Below are positions 27,091-35,066 of a stretch of DNA of 64,000 nucleotides, in pieces. The notes below the pieces were generated by a model. That model was not told the DNA's origin, did no database searches, and was given only the letters and a program-made list of their open reading frames with translations. Made by a program: the position numbers and the translations under genes. Where the stretch lies: positions 1,550,001 through 1,614,000 of the forward strand of contig CAWGFG010000006.1 of the NCBI GenBank assembly GCA_963821815.1. Reading direction: 5' to 3'. The stretch is from JASGTU01 sp963821815. GTDB lineage: Bacteria > Chloroflexota > Anaerolineae > Caldilineales > Caldilineaceae. Positions within the stretch are counted from its first letter, which is position 1. Each line of letters opens with the position of its first letter.

Positions 27091-28137
27091 TTAGCGTGTC
27101 TCAGTGACCTTACGAAGACCGCGCGGATGGTCCGGATCGTAGTCGCGCGCTTTGGCTAAGTGCATGGCGAAGAGTTGTCCCGGTATGATGGCAGTGAGCG
27201 GTGAGAGCCATTCCGGAAGCGGTGAGCGCAATTCCAGCGGTATTCGCGCTTGGGCAAGCGCCTGTGAATCATCGCTGATAATGATAGATTCCGCCTCACG
27301 CTCGTTCAACAACTGCACAAACTGCAGCATCTCCGGCAACATCTTGCCGCTGGGAGCGACAACGATCGCCGGAAATCCGTACTCAATAAGCGCCAGCGGG
27401 CCGTGCATAAAGTCGGCGCTGCTATAGGGCTCAGCGATGGTATAGGTCAACTCTTTCAACTTGAGCGCCAGCTCGAACGCGGTTGCATAGTTGAATCCGC
27501 GCCCAATGACTACACAGTCGCGCATGTAGCGATAGCGCTGCGCGATATCCGCTACATGGGGTTCTAGCTCTAGCGTCACGCCCACAGCGTCCGGCACTCG
27601 CTCAATTTCATCCAGTGCGTCGGCATCTTCGCTCAGGAACGCGGACAGGAGCGAGATGGTTAGCAACTCGCTGGTGTACGTTTTGGTGGCCGCAATAGAG
27701 CGCTCTTCGCCGGCGTGCAGCTGAATGACGTGCTCCGAAGCCATGGCTAGGTCAGAGTCGGCAAAGTTGGTGATTGCGGCAGTCACGGCACCCTGCTCTT
27801 TAGCATCGGCCAAGACGCTTACGATGTCTGGGCTTTTTCCGCTCTGGCTGATGCCGATGACCAAACTGTCATTGACGGCAGGCGTGCGACCGAAGACCGT
27901 GTACAGACTGGGTGCAGCCAGCGCAACAGGCATGGCGTTGACGGCGCCTAGGAGGTATTTGGCGTACCTTCCGGCATTGTCGCTCGTACCGCGTGCCGCG
28001 ATAAGCACATGTCGAATGCCTCGCGAGCGCACTTCATCCGCCAATGCTGCAATAGCCGGCTTCTCGCAGGAGAGGAGCATCCGCAGTCCATCCGGCTGCT
28101 CGTGGATTTCCTTGTACAAATATGACTGGTAGGGCAC
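27091..28137 (-). CDS. Double-SIS-domain sugar-phosphate isomerase/deaminase
   Basis: A protein of 348 residues resembling the isomerase half of GlmS, without its glutaminase domain. The first SIS domain has ARGTSDNAGRYAKYLL and IGISQSGKSPD; the second has IGRGFNYATAFELALKLKELT and ADFMHGPLALIE. The C-terminus ends ARDYDPDHPRGLRKVTET, as in GlmS-like proteins. AgaS and NagB-II proteins, which deaminate galactosamine- or glucosamine-6-phosphate, share this layout. The frame reaches a TTG at 28155, but GGAAGTGATC matches the extended anti-Shine-Dalgarno sequence at 9 of 10 positions and lies before GTG 28137, so I choose that start. Confidence 0.88.
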   Translation of the reverse strand: MPYQSYLYKEIHEQPDGLRMLLSCEKPAIAALADEVRSRGIRHVLIAARGTSDNAGRYAKYLLGAVNAMPVALAAPSLYTVFGRTPAVNDSLVIGISQSGKSPDIVSVLADAKEQGAVTAAITNFADSDLAMASEHVIQLHAGEERSIAATKTYTSELLTISLLSAFLSEDADALDEIERVPDAVGVTLELEPHVADIAQRYRYMRDCVVIGRGFNYATAFELALKLKELTYTIAEPYSSADFMHGPLALIEYGFPAIVVAPSGKMLPEMLQFVQLLNEREAESIIISDDSQALAQARIPLELRSPLPEWLSPLTAIIPGQLFAMHLAKARDYDPDHPRGLRKVTETR

Positions 28138-28212
28138 GAGATCACTTCCAATCAAATCTGTTGCATGTATTCGAAGAACCGATAGACTTCTGGCTACAGA
28201 GATTTGGCAGGT

Positions 28213-29655
28213 TCAGTCTGAGGGCTTAACAGCTTTTAGATAGTACATACGCTGCGTAAACTCGATGCGGTCACCGCGCTTCTTGGCGCCGATCCCGGCA
28301 GCGTCCGTCTCCATTCCCGCCTCTATCATATCGATGACAGTTGCCGAAACCGTCTCCGATGTTCGAAATGCGTCCAGCCACTCGTGAATTTCACGTTCAA
28401 TGCGAATCGTCGAGGTTCGCGTAATTTCCAACCCGGCTGACGTGATGAGTTTATCATACTGTTCAGCGCTGCGTGCCGCCACATGCGATGGATTCCTGCG
28501 TTCCTCTATGGCATTCTGAGTTGCCCGTTTAACAGGGTCATCAACACTTAACAGTTCGGCAATCACCAATGTACCACCCGGCTTCAGTACACGTACAAAT
28601 TCTTGAATCACTTGGGCCGGCGCCTTGAAATGATTGAGCACAAGGCGACACGAGACGGCGTCAAAGCGCTCATCGCGGAACGGCAGCCTCTGCAATCTCG
28701 CCAGCCTGAAGCTGACTCGCCCGCTGGTATCAGTCGGATGGCTCAAACGCAGGTATTCCGCCTGCTCTAGCATACCGGGGCTAATGTCGACGCCAATGAC
28801 CGATGAGGCGCCGGCTTCAGCGAACATCGTTGCTACAATACCGAGGCCGGTACCCACATCGAGTATCTCCACGTCATCAGGCAAGTCTGCGAAGTCAATA
28901 AATGTCTGAATACGCTCCCGATCATTGTCGGCTTTCTGCGCGATTTCATTGGAGGCAATGTGATTATAGATGGAAATGACCGCTGAGAGGTCCTGTTCAG
29001 CTTCTGGCAAGTCGTCTTCTTGCTCGATCTCGTCCACTGCCACAATTACCGGCTTTGGGATATGCTCTCGCCGATTCACATAGAGAACCTCCCAAGCAGG
29101 CTCGCGAACACACAACCCGCAGATACCGGTATGGCTAATGCGAATGCCTGTTTTATTCGCCTGCATCAAAGTGCGTAGAACTACGCGTATTGTATCACCA
29201 TCCAGTACGAGCGCAATGGTATGGTTGGTATTCTTGGCCAGTATTTGGTCAATAGGCGGCAGTCCAGAACGGCGCTGATCTACCTCTTCTTGCGCATCTT
29301 CCTGATCAGAATCCTCAGCCGGTACGGGTTGAGTGAGTGCATCCGGTCTCAGTTCGCGCACGATATGCACAACGCATTTGTTCGACTGGCCGATTCGTTG
29401 AGCAGTGAGCCGGCTCTGCAGCAAAGGGCCACAGTAGAGCGAACCAAGTGTTTCATGACTGCTTAGCCACGTCGCCAACGCTTCAACCTGCTCCCAGCCA
29501 GTAGCTGTGAGTCCGCTGTTTGCGCTGCCTAAGTCCGCATAACGATGCTGCATACTCTCGCCATGACAGATCAGTAGCAGCTTGACGGGGCGATGCGAAT
29601 CCCCCGCAGGCGTACTACTAGAACTCGTTTGACCTTCTGTATCGGTTGTTGTCAC
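28213..29655 (-). CDS. Degenerate histidine-phosphatase domain fused to a class I methyltransferase
   Basis: A protein of 480 residues. Residues about 24-190 follow the phosphoglycerate-mutase/histidine-phosphatase fold (KLLLICHGES, then NSGLTATGWEQVEALATWL). The RHG catalytic motif is C30-H31-G32, and the second catalytic His is replaced (L151-D152-G153-D154 where S/H-G-G is usual). Residues about 225-480 form a SAM methyltransferase: ILDVGTGLGIVATMFAEAG (motif I), GVDISPGMLEQA, FRDERFDAVSCRLVLNHF and VLKPGGTLVIAE. The acidic linker is Glu/Asp-rich. The phosphatase half is probably a binding module or inactive remnant. The methyl acceptor is unknown. Confidence 0.82.
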   Translation of the reverse strand: MTTTDTEGQTSSSSTPAGDSHRPVKLLLICHGESMQHRYADLGSANSGLTATGWEQVEALATWLSSHETLGSLYCGPLLQSRLTAQRIGQSNKCVVHIVRELRPDALTQPVPAEDSDQEDAQEEVDQRRSGLPPIDQILAKNTNHTIALVLDGDTIRVVLRTLMQANKTGIRISHTGICGLCVREPAWEVLYVNRREHIPKPVIVAVDEIEQEDDLPEAEQDLSAVISIYNHIASNEIAQKADNDRERIQTFIDFADLPDDVEILDVGTGLGIVATMFAEAGASSVIGVDISPGMLEQAEYLRLSHPTDTSGRVSFRLARLQRLPFRDERFDAVSCRLVLNHFKAPAQVIQEFVRVLKPGGTLVIAELLSVDDPVKRATQNAIEERRNPSHVAARSAEQYDKLITSAGLEITRTSTIRIEREIHEWLDAFRTSETVSATVIDMIEAGMETDAAGIGAKKRGDRIEFTQRMYYLKAVKPSD

Positions 29656-29854
29656 GGCAATTCGTCGCCCGGGAATACGCGTAAAGAGGGTGGTTCTTGA
29701 ATAGAAAGTTTACATCAGATTGTCAAAGACTATACCAGATACGATCACCGGAACAAAATGAGCTTTTTGTGATAGCGATGCACCGTATTCTGTTCAGAGA
29801 AATATGCGCCCGCAGTATAGGAGAGAAAATAACTGATTTCAGAGTACAATTTCG

Positions 29855-29883
29855 TTGACATAGCCTGTGCTTTTTTGTAAAAT
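29855..29883 (+). promoter_or_regulatory. Consensus promoter of the EF-G-like gene
   Basis: TTGACA (29855-29860), a 17-base spacer and TAAAAT (29878-29883). The predicted leader before 30117 is about 227 bases. Within the 29656-30116 gap this promoter and the palindrome at 29949 are the only elements I can support. Confidence 0.8.
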
Positions 29884-29948
29884 CTTCTTTGGCCATATAA
29901 CCTAAAGGTCATCAAGTTGCCAGCGGCCCTGCAGATTGCGTGGTACGG

Positions 29949-29968
29949 ACATAGACAGCTGTCTATGT
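29949..29968. promoter_or_regulatory. Perfect 20-base palindrome in the EF-G-like leader
   Basis: ACATAGACAGCTGTCTATGT is fully self-complementary and lies about 60 bases after the predicted transcription start. It has only a weak T-rich sequence after it (TTGTATTG). It could be an operator for a dimeric repressor or an RNA hairpin. Confidence 0.6.
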
Positions 29969-30116
29969 TTGTATTGCAACACTGCAGTTCCGGGTAGTCA
30001 TTCGTGCCGTATATCGCTGTGACGCCATCTTTCTCCGCTCTCTTGCGAAGCAGGAATGCAGAACTGCGCTTAACCGGCGATCATTTCTGAACAGATACCG
30101 AGTAGCAGGAGGACAA

Positions 30117-32183
30117 ATGGCGAAGTATCGTACAGACAAAATCCGTAATGTAGTCCTATCGGGCCACAGCGGTTCCGGAAAAACATCGTTCACAGAAGCA
30201 CTCCTATTTAAGTCTGGCGCTATTTCGCGTCAAGGGCGCGTAGAGGATGGTACGACGGCCTCCGACTGGGACGAAGAAGAACAGCGACGCGGCATCTCCA
30301 TCAATCTGTCTGTGGTACCGATCGACCACGACGGTTTCCGAGTCAATCTGCTGGATACGCCCGGCTATCTGGATTTCGTCAGCGAAGTCGTCAGCGGTCT
30401 GCATGCGTCGGAAGCTGCACTCATCTTGGTGGATGCAGTTGCAGGCGCCGAGGTCGGTACTGAATTGGCCTGGGACCGCGTTGTGGATACGCATAAGCCG
30501 CGCATGTTCTTCATCAACAAGATGGACCGCGAGAACGCCAGCTTCAGCAAGGCCATCGAATCCTTGCAGACTACATTGAGTGGTTCAACGGTACTGCCGC
30601 TGCACCTCCCAATCGGCGAAGCGGAAGACTTAAGAGGAATTGTCAGTCTGGTCGCTATGAAGGCCTATATGGGCGCCGATGGCAAGGAGACGGACATCCC
30701 TGCCGATATGGATGACCAGATTGAAGAGGCTCGGTTGGCTATGATCGAAGCCGCAGCCGAGTCTGACGATGACCTGATCATGAAATACTTGGAAGGCGAA
30801 GAACTGACCGAGGACGAAATCCGCTCCGGTCTACACCAGGGCATCCTATCCGGTACAATCGCGCCGGTATTCTGCGGTTCCGTCAGCGCGGGTATGGGCG
30901 TTGAGCGTTGCATAGGCGCACTCGAACGCTATGTCCCCAGTCCTGCCGAACGTTCGATTGAAGCCAAACAGGGCGACGAAGTCATTGAATTGTCAAACGA
31001 TTCTAGCGGTCAAACCGCCGGTCAGGTATTTAAGACCATCATCGACCGCTACGTAGGTCGCATGAACTATGTACGCTGCTTTTCGGGCACAATCGCTCGG
31101 GATGATCGCCTGGTCAATCCTCGCACTGGCGAGAAGGAACGTATTGCCAACCTCTTCCATGTCACCGGTAAGGAACTTGAGGCGACTGACGAACTCGTTG
31201 CCGGCGACATAGGCGTCATCACGAAGTTGGAAGGTGTGGTTACGGGCGACACATTGAGCGATGCCGATAGCAATATCGTTATTCCTATGCCCGACTATCC
31301 TGAACCGCTCTATGCAGTGGCTGTGGCTCCGGCTACCAAGGCAGACAGCGCCAAGATGGGTCAGTCATTGGCAGCACTTTGCGAAGAGGACCCAACACTT
31401 TCTGTGGAGTATATCACTGCCACGAAGCAAAATGTACTGGATGGCATGGGCGAGTCGCATGTGGACGTGGCAATCCGTCGACTGGATTCTAAGTACGGGG
31501 TAACGGTTGAAACCTCTATTCCGAAAGTACCCTATCAGGAGACCGTTAGCCGAAGCGCATCCGCCCAGTATCGTCACAAGAAACAGACGGGCGGCGCTGG
31601 ACAGTTCGCAGAAGTGCATATGCGCGTGGAGCCGCTCGAGACCGGGGAGGGATTCCAGTACGTCAGCGAGGTCTTCGGCGGCTCTATTAGCCAGGTCTTT
31701 CTGCCGTCTATCGAAAAGGGCGTGAACCAGGTTCTGGAACTTGGTGTGATTGCCGGCTATCCGGTCGTGGATGTGAAGGCAGTTGTCTTTGACGGGAAAG
31801 AGCATCCTGTTGATTCCAAGGATATTGCCTTCCAAACTGCCGGTCGCGAGGTGTTCAAACTGGCGATGCAGCAGGCGAATCCAGTGTTGCTCGAGCCCAT
31901 CTATCAGCTCGAAGTAACCGTGCCGGAAGAGTACATGGGCGATATCATGAGCGACTTCAATACGCGTCGCGGTCGTGTACAGGGCATGGAACAGAAGGGA
32001 ACGCGGACAGTCATTCGTGCGCTAGTGCCTCTTGCCGAGATTCTGCGCTACGGTACAGACCTACGCTCCATGACCCAGGGACGCGGCATCTATACACAGA
32101 CCTTCGACCACTACGATCCGGTGCCGAAGATGATCGCCGACGATGTGATTGCCGAGAGCCAGCGTGAGAAGGAAGAAGAGTAG
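30117..32183 (+). CDS. Elongation factor G-like translational GTPase (EF-G paralogue)
   Basis: A protein of 688 residues with the full EF-G domain order. The G domain has GHSGSGKTSFTEALL (G1, with Ser-Gly in place of the Asp-Ala of canonical EF-G), RGISINLSV (switch I/G2 Thr replaced), DTPGYLDF (G3) and NKMDREN (G4). Domains II to V follow, with HKKQTGGAGQFAEV in domain IV and EYMGDIMSDFNTRRGRVQGM in domain V. It is the divergent EF-G-like group that accompanies, rather than replaces, standard fusA. Activity in translocation or ribosome recycling cannot be told from sequence. AGGAGGAC precedes the ATG, and a strong terminator follows. Confidence 0.92.
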   Translation: MAKYRTDKIRNVVLSGHSGSGKTSFTEALLFKSGAISRQGRVEDGTTASDWDEEEQRRGISINLSVVPIDHDGFRVNLLDTPGYLDFVSEVVSGLHASEAALILVDAVAGAEVGTELAWDRVVDTHKPRMFFINKMDRENASFSKAIESLQTTLSGSTVLPLHLPIGEAEDLRGIVSLVAMKAYMGADGKETDIPADMDDQIEEARLAMIEAAAESDDDLIMKYLEGEELTEDEIRSGLHQGILSGTIAPVFCGSVSAGMGVERCIGALERYVPSPAERSIEAKQGDEVIELSNDSSGQTAGQVFKTIIDRYVGRMNYVRCFSGTIARDDRLVNPRTGEKERIANLFHVTGKELEATDELVAGDIGVITKLEGVVTGDTLSDADSNIVIPMPDYPEPLYAVAVAPATKADSAKMGQSLAALCEEDPTLSVEYITATKQNVLDGMGESHVDVAIRRLDSKYGVTVETSIPKVPYQETVSRSASAQYRHKKQTGGAGQFAEVHMRVEPLETGEGFQYVSEVFGGSISQVFLPSIEKGVNQVLELGVIAGYPVVDVKAVVFDGKEHPVDSKDIAFQTAGREVFKLAMQQANPVLLEPIYQLEVTVPEEYMGDIMSDFNTRRGRVQGMEQKGTRTVIRALVPLAEILRYGTDLRSMTQGRGIYTQTFDHYDPVPKMIADDVIAESQREKEEE

Positions 32184-32232
32184 CACGATAGCTGAATTCA
32201 GGCTGAGCATGGTTTTGTGAAAAAAAATATCA

Positions 32233-32267
32233 AGGGGGATAGCGAATTCGCTATCCCCCTACTTTTT
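32233..32267 (+). terminator. Intrinsic terminator of the EF-G-like gene
   Basis: A perfect 28-base palindrome (arm AGGGGGATAGCGAA, 32233-32260) is followed by ACTTTTT. An A-rich run at 32220-32228 upstream would also allow function on the minus strand. Confidence 0.93.
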
Positions 32268-32357
32268 GCTTCACTAATTCTCTATCTGTCATAGCCGGCG
32301 GAAAGCCCATATGAACGTCTTCATCGGCTGCACAGCTAACGGCATCATGAAACGCAG

Positions 32358-32735
32358 CTACAACGCTGCGTATTCATCTCGCAGTATGATAAGCTCGGCC
32401 TTAGCCTGACGGTAGCCGGTGTGAATTCGTTGAACATAGGCTTCGAGGTCAAGATCCGTGTCATTTCCGCGCAGAAACTGCTCCACTTCCGCACAAGTAG
32501 CCGACAACTTCGTGGCGCCGACGGAGGCGCTACTGGATTTCAAGCTATGCACCGGGCGCAGCATTTCGTCCAACTGATTGCTCTCTAGTGCTGCGTCAAC
32601 TAAATCCAGCAAATCGTCAGATTCTTCCATATACGTGTCCAGTATTTCAGCGACCATCTCCGGCATTTCTGGACCAATTATATCGACCAACGACGCAAAA
32701 GCTTCCGGATCGATTGCACCACCATTGTTATCCAT
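32358..32735 (-). CDS. Histidine phosphotransfer (HPt) domain protein
   Basis: A stand-alone HPt protein of about 125 residues. The phosphoacceptor His is in RPVHSLKSSSASVGATKLS, the standard H-x-L-K-G/S-S context, within a helical bundle (FASLVDIIGPEMPEMVAEIL; ATCAEVEQFLRG). HPt proteins pass phosphate between receiver domains in phosphorelays. No histidine kinase or receiver gene is in the window, so its partners lie elsewhere. The frame is open to 32819, but the conserved part begins at ATG 32735, with an AGGGAG-type site upstream. Confidence 0.88.
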   Translation of the reverse strand: MDNNGGAIDPEAFASLVDIIGPEMPEMVAEILDTYMEESDDLLDLVDAALESNQLDEMLRPVHSLKSSSASVGATKLSATCAEVEQFLRGNDTDLDLEAYVQRIHTGYRQAKAELIILRDEYAAL

Positions 32736-32781
32736 CGTGAAGACTCTCCCTCTACCACCCATTATCTTAATTTTGTGCAGT

Positions 32782-33015
32782 CTAGGCTGCCTTGTATGAA
32801 GAGGAAGCCTTGAACGCAATGTCCAACTTACCTACGAAAGTGTTTAGTGCAGCAACGCTGAGTCGAATAGACTCTCTGATCACATTTAGATCTGCTGGAA
32901 ATCTGGTGGATTTTGTACCACCTGACTGATGGCATACAATGCCCTCTGGGTTGTCTAGGCGCACACACAATCCTATGGTCCGCCATCTGTGCCAAACTGT
33001 AGCGTCATTAGCCAT
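32782..33015 (-). CDS. Hypothetical small protein upstream of HPt
   Basis: An open frame of 77 codons beginning MANDATVWHRW, with a Gly/Ser/Thr-containing middle (CHQSGGTKSTRFPADL) and a helical end (IRESIRLSVAALNTFVGKLDIAFKA). It ends 46 bases before the HPt start and could share its transcript. No family is recognised and the Shine-Dalgarno is weak, so it may not be translated. Confidence 0.3.
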   Translation of the reverse strand: MANDATVWHRWRTIGLCVRLDNPEGIVCHQSGGTKSTRFPADLNVIRESIRLSVAALNTFVGKLDIAFKASSSYKAA

Positions 33016-33049
33016 GCTGTTTCTTGCGTTCTAACAATGAGTATACAGA

Positions 33050-34597
33050 ATGTACTTGCTAAATCTAGTCCTGAAAACGCTATATGTCTCATGTGTTGTA
33101 AGCTTAGCCTTATATGGCTTCCAAGCTCTTTGGCTTAGCTGGCACTATCTACGTCGAGGGATTTCCCATAACGAACATCGGGAGGCGCCTAACTCCTGGC
33201 CGATAGTCTCTATCCATTTGCCAATTTACAATGAGAGATATGTAGCCGAGCGGGTCATCACCGCATGTACCAGAATAGAATATCCTCGTGACAAACTGAG
33301 AATCCGGGTTCTAGACGATTCAGACGATGCGACACGCGCAATCGTCAATCGAGCCATTCAGAGTGCCTGCGACGCAGGGGTAGACGCGTCGGTTATAAGG
33401 AGGCCAAGCCGGAGGGGATATAAAGCTGGCGCACTTTCCTATGCAATGCATTCTGAAGACGCTGAATTCATTGCTATTTTCGATGCAGACTTTGTCCCTG
33501 CCCACGACTTTCTGCTAAATACTATGCCACGTTTCCTCAAACCGGGCAATGATCGAGTTGGTTTTATCCAGTCACGGTGGGGCCATCTAAACTTGGAAGA
33601 TTCCCTGCTGACACGCTGCCAGGGAATTGCGCTGGATGGTCATTTCGTTGTAGAGCAGACAGGAAGACAAGCTGCCGGGTTCGCATTCGGGTTCAATGGC
33701 AGTGGTGGAATCTGGCGACGAAGCTGTATCGAAGACCCGAGTGTAGGTGGTTGGCAGGCGGATACGCTCTGCGAAGATCTGGATCTTAGCTATCGTGCAC
33801 AATTGGTCGGCTGGCGTGGACTCTACATGGGCGATGTCGAATCGCCTGCCGAAATTCCACCCCAGTTGCTTGCATTCAAACGGCAGCAATCCCGATGGGC
33901 TCAGGGTAGCATTCAAACACTGCGCAAGCTGCTGCATTCGGTTTGGTCGAGCAACTGGAATTTTCAAAAGCGCTTCGCTGCTACATTACATCTGGGCTCA
34001 TACCTGCTTCACCCTATGTTGTTGCTGCTTCTATTGCTGGCGCTACCTATGGCGTTGACGGGCAACTCGCCCGCACCTTCGCTGGCTGTTCTCAGCCTGC
34101 TGTCGGTGGGTCCGCCCCTGCTCTATGCTATTGCTCAGCACCACCTATATCGGGAACGATGGCTGCGAAATTTCGCCCTGTTACCATTACTCATGCTATT
34201 CGGTACCGGACTAAGCTTCAACAACAGTGTTGCGGTCACGAAGGGTCTGTTCGGCGGCAACTCAGAATTTCTGCGTACGCCGAAGTTCAATACAACGCAG
34301 TCTGCCCGCCAATGGCGTGAAAGCACCTACCGATTGCCGCTTAATTCAGTCCTGATCGTTGAACTGTTGCTAGCCTGCTACGCTAGTATCACGATTGCGT
34401 TCAGTCTTCGTCAAGACAACTACTTCACAGCCGGGTTCATGATGGTTTACTTAATGGCATTCGGGTTGGTGGCGGCAATCGGCGTCTGGCAAGAGTGGTC
34501 GGCGCGTGCGACGATGCGTCGTGAGCGTTCACGTACCTTACAGGAGCACAAGCCTAGCGGTGATCTGCGAACGGCTGGCATCAACCGGGACGGCTAG
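33050..34597 (+). CDS. Processive GT2 glycosyltransferase (cellulose/glucomannan synthase-like)
   Basis: An integral membrane protein of 515 residues. An N-terminal hydrophobic helix precedes the GT-A domain: VSIHLPIYNE, VLDDSDDATR, IFDADFVP (DxD), TLCEDLDLSYR (the catalytic ED pair) and QQSRWAQGS (the Q/RxxRW motif). Four or more C-terminal hydrophobic segments follow (LLLLLLLLALPMAL, YFTAGFMMVYLMAFGLVAAIGV). This arrangement polymerises and exports a beta-linked polysaccharide. The product (cellulose, glucomannan or other) cannot be decided. No Shine-Dalgarno is seen before the ATG. Confidence 0.9.
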   Translation: MYLLNLVLKTLYVSCVVSLALYGFQALWLSWHYLRRGISHNEHREAPNSWPIVSIHLPIYNERYVAERVITACTRIEYPRDKLRIRVLDDSDDATRAIVNRAIQSACDAGVDASVIRRPSRRGYKAGALSYAMHSEDAEFIAIFDADFVPAHDFLLNTMPRFLKPGNDRVGFIQSRWGHLNLEDSLLTRCQGIALDGHFVVEQTGRQAAGFAFGFNGSGGIWRRSCIEDPSVGGWQADTLCEDLDLSYRAQLVGWRGLYMGDVESPAEIPPQLLAFKRQQSRWAQGSIQTLRKLLHSVWSSNWNFQKRFAATLHLGSYLLHPMLLLLLLLALPMALTGNSPAPSLAVLSLLSVGPPLLYAIAQHHLYRERWLRNFALLPLLMLFGTGLSFNNSVAVTKGLFGGNSEFLRTPKFNTTQSARQWRESTYRLPLNSVLIVELLLACYASITIAFSLRQDNYFTAGFMMVYLMAFGLVAAIGVWQEWSARATMRRERSRTLQEHKPSGDLRTAGINRDG

Positions 34598-34626
34598 GTT
34601 TAAATTCGCTTAACTTGCGTGCGAAC

Positions 34627-34664
34627 TTGACAGCTTGTCAAAGCAAAGCCGCCGCCGGTACAAT
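34627..34664 (+). promoter_or_regulatory. Promoter with overlapping inverted repeat
   Basis: TTGTCA (34635-34640), an 18-base spacer and TACAAT (34659-34664) form the promoter. The -35 lies inside a perfect inverted repeat, TTGACA-GCT-TGTCAA (34627-34641), which could bind a dimeric regulator. Confidence 0.6.
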
Positions 34665-34742
34665 ATCTAGATGCTTGCGATACCTGCTCACACTGGTTGA
34701 GCATCGTGCGTTAGTGTATTTCAAGAAGGAATGGTTGAGGTT

Positions 34743-34964
34743 ATGGCAAATAAAATGAGTACCACCACGTGGACAGAGGATCCAGCCGACGTCATCGTGC
34801 TGGTTAACCACACGAACCACAACTACATACTGGAACTGCCTACCGGGCGCTGCCGACTCGACGCAGGTCGCCGTATACGAACGATGGATTCGATTCTGAA
34901 GATCGAAGGCATTCGCGCCTTGGTGGACGAGGGCTCGCTCGTAGTGGAAAAGTACGATAAATAG
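34743..34964 (+). CDS. Small conserved-looking protein of unknown function
   Basis: A protein of about 73 residues: MANKMSTTTWTEDPADVIVLVNHTNHNYILELPTG is split here only by noting its two halves, an N-terminal polar part and a beta-rich core (VIVLVNHTNHN, YILELPTGRCRLDAGRR) followed by a short helix (DSILKIEGIRALVDEG). ATGs at 34731, 34743 and 34755 are possible. AAGGA at 34726-34730 abuts the first and is 12 bases from the second. It has its own promoter and precedes polA by 102 bases. I do not recognise the family. Confidence 0.65.
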   Translation: MANKMSTTTWTEDPADVIVLVNHTNHNYILELPTGRCRLDAGRRIRTMDSILKIEGIRALVDEGSLVVEKYDK

Positions 34965-35066
34965 GAATGCTGGCTGCTAGCACTTGCTGTCACGTTGGCG
35001 CATGATTACGTATACTTGAGAATGCTAGGCAAGCTAGAGCATACTGAATAGGTTTAGGTTTTATTT

